64,000 nt of DNA from positions 62,001-126,000 of the IMG/VR virus record IMGVR_UViG_3300025137_000018; one strand, 5' to 3'. Positions 1 through 8,664 of this stretch are shown in pieces (position 1 is the first letter of the stretch; each line of letters opens with the position of its first letter). The notes beneath the pieces were generated by a model, which made no database searches, had not been told where the DNA came from, and saw nothing but the letters and a program-made list of their open reading frames with translations. The position numbers and the translations under genes were made by a program. The DNA is from a virus.

Positions 1-1
1 A

Positions 2-367
2 GGAGCTATGGGACTTATAGGGTTTATGTATTATAATTTCTCTGTAGTACCTATGAAGACTAAACTAGAAGAACAATCCAAAGTAATTATAGCACAAGAC
101 CTAAGAGACCAAGAACAAAAGGCCACAATCGAGGCCATTCAAAATAATCTTCAAAAAACTTCACAAGAGTTAACAGGATTACAAGTTAGAAATCAAGCAT
201 ACGAAACAGAAATGAATGAGTATATGGATATATTCAGACGTCATAATCTGTCTAAATTGGCTAGTGCCAAACCTGGTATGATTGAGAAAAGAGCAAACAC
301 TAGAACAAAGGAGGCATTCGATGCGATTGAAGCAGATAGTCAGCGTATTAGCACTCTTAACGATTAG
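2..367 (+). CDS. i-spanin-like lysis protein (5' end probably outside window)
   Basis: The protein has a short hydrophobic N-terminus followed by about 90 residues of charged coiled coil, the architecture of inner-membrane spanins that help disrupt the outer membrane at lysis. An ATG lies at position 8, but the AGGAG before it is only 2 nt away and the frame stays open to the window edge. The visible hydrophobic stretch is also too short for a full membrane helix, so the true start is probably upstream. The next gene, a lipoprotein, starts inside this one in another frame, the nested arrangement typical of Rz/Rz1 pairs. The assignment rests on architecture and context, not on recognisable sequence identity. 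Confidence 0.6.
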   Translation, partial: GAMGLIGFMYYNFSVVPMKTKLEEQSKVIIAQDLRDQEQKATIEAIQNNLQKTSQELTGLQVRNQAYETEMNEYMDIFRRHNLSKLASAKPGMIEKRANTRTKEAFDAIEADSQRISTLND

Positions 368-821
368 TGGTTGTTCACTACTTCAACAAGCTCCAAGAGA
401 AGTTGAAATAATAACAAAACCAGTTCAGATAGATATTGTTCAGCCAGTAATGCCTAGAGCAATAGATTTAAAAGAACCTAAATGGTATGTAGTTTCAGAT
501 ACCAAGATAATAGAAAATTGTCTAAAAGATCCTGAAACTAAAAAATCAAACTGTAAATTAGGTAGAGAAGATTTATACCCAGAAGGATATACATACCTTG
601 ATAAATTTATAGATGATATAAAGAAAAACCATGGCGGTGATATTGTATTTGTTGCTATGACTGTTGATGATTATGAGTTAATGTCTTATAATACTCAAGA
701 AATTAAAAGATATATTAATCAGCTCGGCGAGGTGATAGTTTACTATAGGAATGTAACAATAAATGATGAAAATGCTGCAGCAGTTGAAATTAAACTGGAG
801 AAAAAAAATGGCAACGACTAG
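321..821 (+). CDS. o-spanin-like outer-membrane lipoprotein
   Basis: The start at 321 is chosen because AAAGGAGG lies just upstream; a longer version from 282 would place charged residues before the signal peptide. Residues 1-18 form a lipoprotein signal ending in the lipobox LTISGC, so Cys18 should be lipidated. The gene begins inside the i-spanin-like gene, as Rz1 does. At 166 aa it is long for an o-spanin. The part after about residue 60 is a folded-looking domain, which could mean an added function. The end overlaps the lipase start by 14 nt, suggesting a translationally coupled lysis cassette. Confidence 0.6.
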   Translation: MRLKQIVSVLALLTISGCSLLQQAPREVEIITKPVQIDIVQPVMPRAIDLKEPKWYVVSDTKIIENCLKDPETKKSNCKLGREDLYPEGYTYLDKFIDDIKKNHGGDIVFVAMTVDDYELMSYNTQEIKRYINQLGEVIVYYRNVTINDENAAAVEIKLEKKNGND

Positions 822-1569
822 AATGAAAGAAACAATGACAGTATGGGAAAGAGCAGAGGTAGCAGCTAAGCTATCCGCAATCGCATATATGAATCCTAAA
901 CCTGCAGAAACTGCAGCAAAAAAGCTAGGGTTTAACTCAGCAAATCTAATTAGTAGAGACGGAGCAGAAGTATTGGTATGTAAAGACCGTAATGATATGT
1001 GGTTTGCTTTTAGAGGAACAGAACCTTCAAAACTAAATGATGTATTAGCTGACCTTAAAGTAATTAAGAATACTGCTAAAGCTGGTGGTAAAGTTCACGG
1101 TGGATTCCAAGAAGAAGTAGATGACTTATGGATGGATATAGTAAAAGAACTTGATCATAATGACCAGTTAAAAGTAAGAAAAGATGTTTACTTTACTGGA
1201 CATAGCTTAGGTGCAGCCATGGCTACTATCAGTTCAACTAGGTATCAACCAGAAGAACTATTTACATTTGGTTCTCCAAGAGTTGGCGGAAAGCATTTTA
1301 TAAAGAATATCAAAGCTGATCATTATAGATTCATGAATAATAATGATATTGTATGTAGAATCCCACCAGCATGGCTAGGATTTAGACATCATGGTGAAAT
1401 GATTTATTTTGATAGATTCGGTAATAAAGCACTTAAGCCAACATGGGCTGATACGTTGTATGGTATATGGAATTCATGGAAAAGATTTAAATTCTTTGAT
1501 GGAGTTGTAGATCACGGAATGCCTAATTATGTACAAGCAATTAAAAAGCTTGCAAAAATTAAGGAATAA
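808..1569 (+). CDS. class 3 lipase family protein
   Basis: This is a 253-aa alpha/beta hydrolase of the class 3 (fungal-type) lipase family. It shows FRGTE near residue 68, the nucleophile elbow GHSLG with Ser133, then FGSPRVGG, NNDIVCRIPP (candidate Asp) and a late DHGMPNY (candidate His), so the triad looks complete. Start 808 is preferred over 763 because CTGGAG sits just before it. No signal peptide is visible. Directly downstream of spanin-type genes, it may act on host membrane lipids at lysis; that role is inferred from position. It could instead remodel host lipids earlier in infection. Confidence 0.85.
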   Translation: MATTRMKETMTVWERAEVAAKLSAIAYMNPKPAETAAKKLGFNSANLISRDGAEVLVCKDRNDMWFAFRGTEPSKLNDVLADLKVIKNTAKAGGKVHGGFQEEVDDLWMDIVKELDHNDQLKVRKDVYFTGHSLGAAMATISSTRYQPEELFTFGSPRVGGKHFIKNIKADHYRFMNNNDIVCRIPPAWLGFRHHGEMIYFDRFGNKALKPTWADTLYGIWNSWKRFKFFDGVVDHGMPNYVQAIKKLAKIKE

Positions 1570-1571
1570 TC

Positions 1572-1898
1572 ATGAACTGGCTTATCATACTCACACTTAA
1601 ATCAATTTTATCTTCAATCATTGGTAGTTCATTTTACAAATGGTTTGAAGGTACTACTGTAGGTATCTGGTTTCAAAAGAAAGTAGATACGTTTATGCAA
1701 TATCTTGCTGTAAAGTATGATATAGAATTAGCTAAGAAAGATGCTAAATTTAGAAAACAATATCCACTTGTAGCCGAAAGACTTGATTATGTAGAAAGTA
1801 TCGCACATTGTAAATGCGGTATTGAAGAGTTCGACGGCTATAAACCTCTTATATCTCGAATTGAAGAAATTGAAAGAAGACTCAAAATAAAAAAATAA
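1572..1898 (+). CDS. small membrane-associated protein of unknown function
   Basis: The protein is 108 aa with a hydrophobic N-terminal 20 residues and a charged, helical remainder containing one CKC pair near residue 80. It starts 3 nt after the lipase stop and ends just before a strong early-type promoter, so it closes the lysis operon. I do not recognise the family. A role in lysis is possible from position only. Confidence 0.6.
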   Translation: MNWLIILTLKSILSSIIGSSFYKWFEGTTVGIWFQKKVDTFMQYLAVKYDIELAKKDAKFRKQYPLVAERLDYVESIAHCKCGIEEFDGYKPLISRIEEIERRLKIKK

Positions 1899-1908
1899 CA
1901 CAAACTGG

Positions 1909-1937
1909 TGTACATTTGTTGAGTTCTATGGTATAAT
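1909..1937 (+). promoter_or_regulatory. early-type promoter upstream of nrdA
   Basis: TGTACA (1909-1914), 17 nt spacer, TATAAT (1932-1937) preceded by TATGG (extended -10). Same architecture as at least eight other sites in this window; drives the nrdA-nrdB-grx operon. Confidence 0.75.
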
Positions 1938-1979
1938 AGATATATTAAATGAAACACAATATGAACAGGGATAAACATT

Positions 1980-4286
1980 ATGGGCATAAATGTCACTAAG
2001 AGGGACGGCACTCTCCAAAGCTTCGATTTAGAAAAAGTACATAAGGTACTCGAATGGGCCGTAGAAGATATATCAGGTGTATCTCAATCAGAGATAGAAC
2101 TAAAATCAAATATTCAATTATACGATAAAATACCCGCTTATGATATACACGAATTACTTATCAAAAGTGCATCTGAATTAATATCTGAGCATACACCAAA
2201 CTATCAATACGTAGCGGCTCGATTAATCAATTATAAATTACGAAAAGAAGTTTATGGCGAATATAAACCATGGTCTCTTGCTCATCTTATTATTGAAAAT
2301 GTCTCACGTGGGGTATACGATGGCGATATTATGAAAAGCTACACTCGCGAAGAGATAGATCAATTAGATACATATATAAAGCATGACAGAGATGATCTAT
2401 TCACGTATGCTGGAATGGAACAGTTCCGTGGTAAATACCTAGTACAAGATAGAAAAGAAAAAATCCATTATGAAACACCACAGATGCTTTACATGATGGT
2501 TGCGGCAACTCTATTTTCAAATTATGCAAAAGAAACTCGAATGAAATTTGTAAAGGATTATTATGATGCAATTTCCCAATTTTATATATCACTCCCTACT
2601 CCAATTATGGCAGGAGTGCGTACACCAACCCGTCAGTTTTCAAGCTGTGTGCTTATCGAATCTGGCGATTCTCTTGACAGCATTAACGCTACTGCCACCT
2701 CTATCGTAAAATACATTAGTAAGAAAGCAGGTATTGGTATTGGTGCTGGTTCTATTAGAGCCAATGGTGCTAAAGTCGGTGATGGTTCAGTTGTTCATAC
2801 TGGATTAATTCCATTTTTAAAATATTTTCAAGCTGCGGTAAAATCATGTTCACAAGGTGGTGTTCGTGGTGGTGCAGCAACTGTATATCTACCACTATGG
2901 CATTATGAATTTGAAGACTTAGTAGTACTTAAAAACAATAAAGGAACTGATGAAACTCGTGTACGACACATGGATTACGCGTTCCAATTAAATAAGTTAA
3001 TGTACGAAAGACTATTAACAGGTGGTAATATAACCTTCTTTGATCCTAATGATGTGCCAGGGTTGTATGAATCGTTCTTTGATGACCAAGACAAATTTAA
3101 AGAGTTATATGAAAAATACGAAAGAGCTTATTCTGTGCGTAAAAAATCTTTACCAGCACTTGAAGTATTTCAGCAGTTATTAACTGAAAGAAAAGATACT
3201 GGTAGAATTTATATAATGAATGTCGACCATGCAAATGAACATGGAGCATTTAAACCAGATAGAGCACCAATTAGAATGAGTAATCTGTGTTGTGAAATTG
3301 ATTTACCTACAAAGCCATTACAATCATACAATGACGATGAAGGGGAAATTTCACTATGTACGTTATCCGCAATTAATTGGGGTTTAATTAACCATCCTGG
3401 AGAATTTAAAAAGTACTGTGAGTTAGCAGTAAGAGGTTTAGATGAATTATTGGATTATCAGGCATATCCAATTCCAGCTGCAGAAAAATCTACAATGGCT
3501 CGTAGACCATTAGGTATTGGTATTATTAACCTAGCTTATTTCTTAGCAAAAAGAGGATTAAAATACGATGAGTCAGCATTTAAAATTGTAGATGAATACG
3601 CAGAATCTTGGTCATATTATCTTATAAGAGCTTCATCAAAATTAGCTAGAGAAAAAGGTAAAATATCTGCAATTGATGACACAAAATACGGCTCTGGAGT
3701 ACTTCCAATTGATACATATAAAGGTGCAGTAGATAATTTAATAGAGCATAAAGAACGCGTACCTTGGAAACAATTAAGAACTCACTTAAAAGAACACGGT
3801 ATTAGAAACAGCACTTTAATGGCATTAATGCCAGCTGAAACATCTGCACAAATTAGTAATAGCACTAATGGTATTGAACCACCTAGAGCACTTGTATCTT
3901 ATAAACAATCTAAGGACGGTGTATTAGCTCAGGTTGTTCCAGGATACCATCATTTAAAAAATAAATATGATTTATTGTGGGATCAAGAAGGAACTGATGG
4001 ATATCTCAAGATATGTGCTATCCTTCAAAAGTATATTGATCAGGGTATTAGTGTTAATACTTCTTACAATCCAGAAAAGTTTGAAGACAATAAAATTCCT
4101 ATGTCGTTAATGATACAGGATCTTGTTAATGCGTACAAATTTGGATTAAAACAACTCTACTATTTTAACACTCATGATGGTGCAGGAGAAATGAAAGACG
4201 ATGACCATCATACATACGATAGTGGAACAACTGAAACCCAGTCAGTAATTATTGACGATGACGATTGCGAAAGCTGTAAAATTTAA
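1980..4286 (+). CDS. nrdA: ribonucleoside-diphosphate reductase class I alpha subunit
   Basis: The catalytic subunit (768 aa) reduces ribonucleoside diphosphates to deoxy forms, supplying dNTPs for phage replication. An ATP-cone-like N-terminus with TKRDGTLQSF opens the protein. The reductive cysteines are recognisable in QFSSCVLIESGDS and in EISLCTLSAINWG. The C-terminus ends in a mobile CESCKI tail that would be re-reduced by glutaredoxin or thioredoxin. Length matches the family and no intein or intron break is seen. It is followed after 12 nt by nrdB and soon by a glutaredoxin, so the full reduction system is one operon. Confidence 0.97.
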   Translation: MGINVTKRDGTLQSFDLEKVHKVLEWAVEDISGVSQSEIELKSNIQLYDKIPAYDIHELLIKSASELISEHTPNYQYVAARLINYKLRKEVYGEYKPWSLAHLIIENVSRGVYDGDIMKSYTREEIDQLDTYIKHDRDDLFTYAGMEQFRGKYLVQDRKEKIHYETPQMLYMMVAATLFSNYAKETRMKFVKDYYDAISQFYISLPTPIMAGVRTPTRQFSSCVLIESGDSLDSINATATSIVKYISKKAGIGIGAGSIRANGAKVGDGSVVHTGLIPFLKYFQAAVKSCSQGGVRGGAATVYLPLWHYEFEDLVVLKNNKGTDETRVRHMDYAFQLNKLMYERLLTGGNITFFDPNDVPGLYESFFDDQDKFKELYEKYERAYSVRKKSLPALEVFQQLLTERKDTGRIYIMNVDHANEHGAFKPDRAPIRMSNLCCEIDLPTKPLQSYNDDEGEISLCTLSAINWGLINHPGEFKKYCELAVRGLDELLDYQAYPIPAAEKSTMARRPLGIGIINLAYFLAKRGLKYDESAFKIVDEYAESWSYYLIRASSKLAREKGKISAIDDTKYGSGVLPIDTYKGAVDNLIEHKERVPWKQLRTHLKEHGIRNSTLMALMPAETSAQISNSTNGIEPPRALVSYKQSKDGVLAQVVPGYHHLKNKYDLLWDQEGTDGYLKICAILQKYIDQGISVNTSYNPEKFEDNKIPMSLMIQDLVNAYKFGLKQLYYFNTHDGAGEMKDDDHHTYDSGTTETQSVIIDDDDCESCKI

Positions 4287-4298
4287 AGGATATATAAA

Positions 4299-5372
4299 AT
4301 GGCAATATTGAAGAAAAATAAAAAATCACATCTAGCAAAGAACATGTTTTTAGATGAAGCAGTAGATATACAAAGGTTTGATACTTTAAAATACCCACAA
4401 ATAGATAAAATTACAGAAAAACAGCTTGGATTCTTTTGGAGGCCTGAAGAGGTAGATATTTCAAAAGATAAAAAAGATTTTGAAGGATTAACCGAACACG
4501 AAAAGCATATTTTTACAAGTAATCTTAAAAGACAAATTCTTTTAGATTCTGTTCAAGGTAGAGCACCAAACCTAGCATTTCTACCAATTGCAAGTTTACC
4601 AGAAATTGAAAACTGGATTGAAACTTGGAGCTTCTTTGAAACAATACACAGTAGATCATATACACATATTATTAGAAATATTTATCCAGATCCTTCAATA
4701 GTGTTTGATGGCATGCTTAATGTAAAAGAAATATTAGATTGTGGTAATGATATTGCAAAATATTACGATGACTTAATTACATGCAATCACGGACCAACAA
4801 ATAAGATGGATCATAAAAGAGCATTATATATGTGCTTAATGTCAGCTAATGCATTAGAAGGTATTAGGTTTTATGTGTCATTTGCATGTTCTTGGGCATT
4901 TGCTGAACTTAAAAAAATGGAAGGTAATGCAAAGATTATTAAGTTTATTGCTAGAGATGAAAATACACATTTAGCAGGTACAACGGTTTTAATTAAAAAT
5001 CTATTAAAAGAAGATAAAGATTATATTAAAATTGCTAAGGAAATGGAAGACGAAGTAGTAAAATTATTTACTAAAGTTATAGAACAAGAAAAAGAATGGG
5101 CACATTATTTATTTAAAGATGGCTCTATGATTGGACTTAACGAAAATATTTTAGGTAGCTATATTGAATGGATTGGTTGTAAGAGAATGAGAGCATTAAG
5201 TTTAACATGCCCTTACACTGTTCCTAAAATAAACCCATTGCCATGGACTGAAAAATGGATTGGTGGTGGTAATGTGCAAGTAGCTCCACAAGAAACTGAA
5301 ATTAGTTCATATGTTACAGGTGGTGTTAAACAAGACGTTGACCAAAAGTCATTATCAGGATTAAGTTTATAG
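4299..5372 (+). CDS. nrdB: ribonucleoside-diphosphate reductase class I beta subunit
   Basis: The radical-generating subunit (357 aa) pairs with NrdA. The ferritin-like helices carry the expected acidic and histidine ligands, for example ETIHSRSYTHI and RDENTHLAGT, which fit a diiron or dimetal site. It uses ATG 12 nt after nrdA. The stop codon overlaps the GTG of the next small gene. Confidence 0.96.
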   Translation: MAILKKNKKSHLAKNMFLDEAVDIQRFDTLKYPQIDKITEKQLGFFWRPEEVDISKDKKDFEGLTEHEKHIFTSNLKRQILLDSVQGRAPNLAFLPIASLPEIENWIETWSFFETIHSRSYTHIIRNIYPDPSIVFDGMLNVKEILDCGNDIAKYYDDLITCNHGPTNKMDHKRALYMCLMSANALEGIRFYVSFACSWAFAELKKMEGNAKIIKFIARDENTHLAGTTVLIKNLLKEDKDYIKIAKEMEDEVVKLFTKVIEQEKEWAHYLFKDGSMIGLNENILGSYIEWIGCKRMRALSLTCPYTVPKINPLPWTEKWIGGGNVQVAPQETEISSYVTGGVKQDVDQKSLSGLSL

Positions 5373-5554
5373 TGAATAACGAAGTACGGTGGTTTAAAAT
5401 AATTAAACATGCACTCGGGTCCTTTGGTAAGGACGATGGGTACGACAGTGATAACGAAGTTCTTATTACATATGTTCGTATGTCTATAGTAGGTTCTAAT
5501 CTACTATGTGTATGGATAATCATTATAAACATTATTTTAGGATGGATACAGTGA
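5372..5554 (+). CDS. small single-pass membrane protein
   Basis: This 60-aa ORF has a GTG start overlapping the nrdB stop and one C-terminal transmembrane segment (about residues 40-58, rich in Ile/Val/Leu). It ends in a GTGA overlap with the next gene. The tight coupling at both ends supports expression. Function unknown. Confidence 0.5.
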   Translation: MNNEVRWFKIIKHALGSFGKDDGYDSDNEVLITYVRMSIVGSNLLCVWIIIINIILGWIQ

Positions 5555-5730
5555 AACCTGAGAAAGTTTTACAGGTAGTAAACTTAGCCCCAAGTGAAGC
5601 TTGGGTAGAAAAAATAACAGAAATACATCCAATGCGTCAGATATTTTGGGCAACAGTAATTCAAGCATGTGTGTTTGGGTTTATGTTACTAGCGTTTTGG
5701 ATAATTAACGGAGCAGTAAATTGGTTATAG
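5551..5730 (+). CDS. small membrane protein in nrd operon
   Basis: GTG at 5551 is preferred because it overlaps the previous stop (GTGA) and has AGGAT upstream. An in-frame ATG at 5542 would leave almost no room for a ribosome site. The 59-aa product has a soluble N-terminal half (VLQVVNLAPSEAW) and a C-terminal transmembrane helix. Unknown function. The following glutaredoxin starts within its last codons. Confidence 0.5.
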   Translation: MKPEKVLQVVNLAPSEAWVEKITEIHPMRQIFWATVIQACVFGFMLLAFWIINGAVNWL

Positions 5731-5954
5731 AAATTTATAGTAAAACACAATGTCCATTTTGCGACATGGCAGTACGTAAAGCTGAAGCTATGGTACAAGA
5801 GTCAACCAACATTACATATGTAAAATATATGTTAAATGATGATTTCACACGAGAAGAGCTATTTGAGAAGTTTCCAACAGCAAGAACGTTTCCTCAAATA
5901 ACAATCGATGGTGAATCAATCGGAGGCTGGGACCAATTTAAGGATATAGTCTAA
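5721..5954 (+). CDS. glutaredoxin
   Basis: A 77-aa thioredoxin-fold protein with the dithiol active site CPFC at residues 11-14, the cis-proline region TFPQI and the glutathione-binding GGWDQF. It should reduce the C-terminal cysteines of NrdA. Translation appears to start at TTG (5721), with GGAG seven nt upstream; no ATG fits. It plays the part of T4 nrdC within the nucleotide operon. Confidence 0.9.
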   Translation: MVIEIYSKTQCPFCDMAVRKAEAMVQESTNITYVKYMLNDDFTREELFEKFPTARTFPQITIDGESIGGWDQFKDIV

Positions 5955-6124
5955 TGTCAACTACAATAATAGAATGCAATGTGTGTTTTCATGCTTCTGA
6001 AATTTATTACGAAATTGATGAAGACGATAACCCAGATCTACTTCCAAAACATTGTCCATTTTGTGGTTATAAAGAACCAGAAGAAAATTTTGATGAAGAT
6101 TGGGAAGATATAGACGATACATAA
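5954..6124 (+). CDS. 56-aa double-CxxC (zinc-ribbon-like) protein
   Basis: The ATG overlaps the glutaredoxin stop (TAATG). The product has CNVC near residue 8 and CPFC near residue 38, separated by acidic residues, followed by a very acidic tail. Two CxxC knuckles suggest a zinc ribbon, perhaps a nucleic-acid or protein adaptor. Coupling to the upstream gene and the paired cysteines argue that it is real. No specific function is claimed. Confidence 0.6.
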   Translation: MSTTIIECNVCFHASEIYYEIDEDDNPDLLPKHCPFCGYKEPEENFDEDWEDIDDT

Positions 6125-6132
6125 ATATAATT

Positions 6133-6555
6133 ATGGAATGGTTATATAAAGGTAGAGTGTTTGTCCCACCAGAGAATTTTAGTAGTGATGATTACTATGG
6201 CTTTGTTTACGAAATAACAAATCGTTGCAATGGTAAAAAGTATATAGGAAAGAAATTTTTCTGGAGCCAAAAAACATTGGCTAAAACAAAGACTAGAAAA
6301 CGTAGAAAAAAAATATTAATAGAATCTGATTGGAGAAATTATTTTGGATCAAATAAAATTTTATCTGAAGAAGTTAAAACTCAAGGCGAAAGTATTTTCC
6401 ATAGAAATATTTTGCATTTATGTAACACTAAAGGTGAATGTGCTTACCTGGAGGCTAAAGAGCAATTCGATAAAGAAGTATTAATGTCAGATAAATATTA
6501 TAACGGTATTATCAATGTTAGACTTGGCGGAAATGCAGTAAAAGGGCTAAAATAA
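6133..6555 (+). CDS. GIY-YIG-like endonuclease
   Basis: From the ATG at 6133 (140 aa) the N-terminal region reads GFVY (23-26) followed by YIG (37-39), the two motif strands of GIY-YIG nucleases. A basic KTKTRKRRKK segment and WRNYFGS follow, as in the phage Seg-type group. Such proteins in T4-like phages are often free-standing homing endonucleases that spread into related phages; others degrade host DNA. The ORF is open for 11 codons upstream, but those would overlap the zinc-ribbon gene. It lies just before a promoter. Confidence 0.7.
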   Translation: MEWLYKGRVFVPPENFSSDDYYGFVYEITNRCNGKKYIGKKFFWSQKTLAKTKTRKRRKKILIESDWRNYFGSNKILSEEVKTQGESIFHRNILHLCNTKGECAYLEAKEQFDKEVLMSDKYYNGIINVRLGGNAVKGLK

Positions 6556-6558
6556 CAC

Positions 6559-6587
6559 TGTACAATCAATGGAATATATGGTATAAT
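6559..6587 (+). promoter_or_regulatory. early-type promoter
   Basis: ACACTGTACA box (TGTACA 6559-6564), 17 nt spacer, TATGG-TATAAT (6582-6587). Lies 7 nt before the next ATG, so the mRNA leader would be extremely short. Confidence 0.75.
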
Positions 6588-6593
6588 AACACT

Positions 6594-6992
6594 ATGAAAG
6601 CAGAAAAAAGTAATGTAATTCAGTTTCCTACAGAACGTAGATTAGCTGAAGTAGAGGAAGAACGAATGGATATCATGCTTCAAAACGAAGATGATGCTAT
6701 CAATGTTGCTCATTACATAATGGATTTAATACAATCAGCATTAGATGAATTATCAGTAGAATATCCAGATCTTAATATTGACATGTCAGATAATGAAGAT
6801 GTTAACTATAAAGATTTTATGGTTATTCTAAATATGCTTGTTAGTTTATTTTTCAGAAGAGCTGGAATGGATCATATCTTACATGAAGATTTAGAAAATT
6901 CATATGCAAAATTAGCCGCTTTAGTTGCTTTCAGACTAGAAGATTACCAATTAACAGTAGAGGACGTTGAAGACGAAGATGATATTACTTGA
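6594..6992 (+). CDS. conserved phage protein of unknown function
   Basis: The 132-aa product has an N-terminal NVIQFP peptide, a predominantly helical core and a very acidic C-terminus (VEDVEDEDDIT). It overlaps the start of rnh by 14 nt, so the two are probably co-translated. I recognise the type as a marine T4-like hypothetical but not its function. Confidence 0.7.
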   Translation: MKAEKSNVIQFPTERRLAEVEEERMDIMLQNEDDAINVAHYIMDLIQSALDELSVEYPDLNIDMSDNEDVNYKDFMVILNMLVSLFFRRAGMDHILHEDLENSYAKLAALVAFRLEDYQLTVEDVEDEDDIT

Positions 6993-7839
6993 TTATAGCC
7001 AAATCGCACTATCAAATATTATAGTGCAAAAACTAAATGATGAAAAAATGATTAGACACATGATACTAAACAGTATCAGAATGTATAATAAAAAATACCG
7101 AAATGAGTATGGCCAAATGGTTATATGTGCTGACGGTATGAATACTTGGAGAAAAGAATTTTTTCCAGAATACAAAGCTCATAGAAAAAAGAAGAGAGCA
7201 GAAACCGATTCAACTATGGATTGGACCGAAGTATTTAGAATTTTAAATTTGGTTAGAGAAGAACTTAAAGATAATTTTCCATATAAAGTAGTACATATGG
7301 AAGGTGCAGAGGCTGATGATATTATTGGTGCTCTAGTACAAAATACTCAAGAGTTTGGCAATCATGAACCAGTAATGATTATATCTTCTGATAAAGATTT
7401 TATACAATTACACAAATATTCAAATGTAAAACAGTTTTCACCAATTCAAAAGAAAGCTGTTTCAGATAAAAATCCTAGGACATATTGTTTTGAACATATA
7501 TGTCGTGGCGACAAGGGAGATGGTATACCAAATATACTATCACCTGATAACTCTTTTGTTGATGAAATAAGGCAATCGCCAATGACACAAAAGAAAATAG
7601 CTTATTGGTTAGAAAACTCCGATAAGCTACAAGAAGTGATGACAACTGAGGAATTCAGAAATTACCAAAGGAATAAAAAACTTATTGATTTGGAAGAAAT
7701 CCCGTTTGATCTATCTCAAACTATTATAAATAATTTTGTAGAGCAAAAGCCAGCTATGCGAATGAAAGTTTTAAACTATCTAATTAAAAACAGATTAAAG
7801 AATCTGGTTGAATGTGCGGAGGAATTTTACAATGGCTAA
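6979..7839 (+). CDS. rnh: RNase H / 5'-3' exonuclease (T4 Rnh, FEN family)
   Basis: The protein (286 aa from the ATG at 6979) carries FEN-family acidic metal motifs: LLDYSQ at the N-terminus, CADGMNTWRK, the EGAEADDIIGA block and SSDKDFIQL, followed by RGDKGDGIPN (helix-hairpin-helix region). In T4 it removes RNA primers from lagging strands. ATG 6979 is chosen over the TTG at 6967 because it immediately precedes the conserved metal motif. T4 also keeps rnh close to dsbA, 33 and 59, all of which are present in this window though dispersed. Confidence 0.92.
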   Translation: MILLDYSQIALSNIIVQKLNDEKMIRHMILNSIRMYNKKYRNEYGQMVICADGMNTWRKEFFPEYKAHRKKKRAETDSTMDWTEVFRILNLVREELKDNFPYKVVHMEGAEADDIIGALVQNTQEFGNHEPVMIISSDKDFIQLHKYSNVKQFSPIQKKAVSDKNPRTYCFEHICRGDKGDGIPNILSPDNSFVDEIRQSPMTQKKIAYWLENSDKLQEVMTTEEFRNYQRNKKLIDLEEIPFDLSQTIINNFVEQKPAMRMKVLNYLIKNRLKNLVECAEEFYNG

Positions 7840-8305
7840 TTTATTAATCTCTGAGGTATTAACTAATACCGGTAAAAAAAGAGGAAAAGCTGAGAAGCAA
7901 AAATATCTAAAAGACAACTATTCGGTTGCCTTAATTACAGTACTAAAAGGAGCTTGGGATCCCATTGTAGAATGGAATCTTCCTAAAGGCGTGCCACCTT
8001 ACGTAAAGGACGATGCACCTATAGGACATAGCCCTAGTAGTATACATTTAGAGCAGAAAAGATTACCTTACCTTGTTAAAGGTCATCCTTTAGCAAAAGG
8101 ATTATCACAGAGTAAGGTAGAAACAATGTTTATTAGCATGTTAGAATCAGTACATCCTGACGAAGCTGATATTCTTATTGCAATGAAGGACAAGGCATTT
8201 ACTAGTAAGTTCGGTGGTGTTACTAAAAAAATGGTAGCAGAAGTATGGCCTGACCTATTCAGTGATATGGTGTTAGATGACGCTATTGTTGATAAAGCAA
8301 TCTAA
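7832..8305 (+). CDS. conserved T4-like phage protein (DUF6433-like)
   Basis: A strong GGAGG precedes the ATG at 7832; the upstream extension to 7808 overlaps rnh and is unlikely. The 157-aa sequence has the pattern I associate with a widespread marine myophage family: ANLLISEVL at the start, a WNLPKGVPPY segment, LVKG, and LESVHPDEADILIAMKDK in the second half. Function is unknown; the domain name is from memory. Confidence 0.75.
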   Translation: MANLLISEVLTNTGKKRGKAEKQKYLKDNYSVALITVLKGAWDPIVEWNLPKGVPPYVKDDAPIGHSPSSIHLEQKRLPYLVKGHPLAKGLSQSKVETMFISMLESVHPDEADILIAMKDKAFTSKFGGVTKKMVAEVWPDLFSDMVLDDAIVDKAI

Positions 8306-8382
8306 TTAAAATTAACTTAACAGGAGAACCCAATACCTATATTATGTTTTTTTAAATTTTAACTAACCAACAAGGAGAATCC

Positions 8383-8547
8383 ATGCACGGTATTCATCGA
8401 TTGAGGCGAGATATTATTGAAACTAAACATTATAGAATGAGATTAATTAAAAAAGGCAAAGAAGTTCTGGCATATAAAATGGCTAAAAAAGTATTATATA
8501 TGGAAAAGAATCTTCAAGATCTTGAACGGGTATATATGGGGAGGTAA
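8383..8547 (+). CDS. 54-aa basic small protein
   Basis: ATG at 8383 is preceded by AAGGAGA at good spacing. The product is short, helical and rich in Lys/Arg (for example MRLIKKGKEVLAYKMAKK). It stands alone between two transcription units and ends just before a hairpin terminator. Function unknown; a nucleic-acid-binding role would fit the charge. Confidence 0.55.
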   Translation: MHGIHRLRRDIIETKHYRMRLIKKGKEVLAYKMAKKVLYMEKNLQDLERVYMGR

Positions 8548-8555
8548 ACCATTGG

Positions 8556-8586
8556 GTTAACCTCAGACGTGGGGTTAACTTTTACT
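8556..8586 (+). terminator. hairpin terminator
   Basis: Arms GTTAACC (8556-8562) and GGTTAAC (8573-8579) are followed by TTTT. The 7-bp stem is modest, but the next element is a fresh promoter. Confidence 0.5.
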
Positions 8587-8604
8587 AAAACATGCAAATA
8601 CATG

Positions 8605-8633
8605 TGTACATTATGTCTAAAATATGGTATAAT
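8605..8633 (+). promoter_or_regulatory. early-type promoter
   Basis: TGTACA (8605-8610), 17 nt spacer, TATGG-TATAAT (8628-8633). Drives the 8665-11697 operon. Confidence 0.75.
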
Positions 8634-8664
8634 AGCATATATAAACTAATAAAAGAAGTATATT

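Noticed and set aside
1980-4286. Intein or intron in nrdA
   Set aside because: The reading frame is continuous at normal length with motifs in order.
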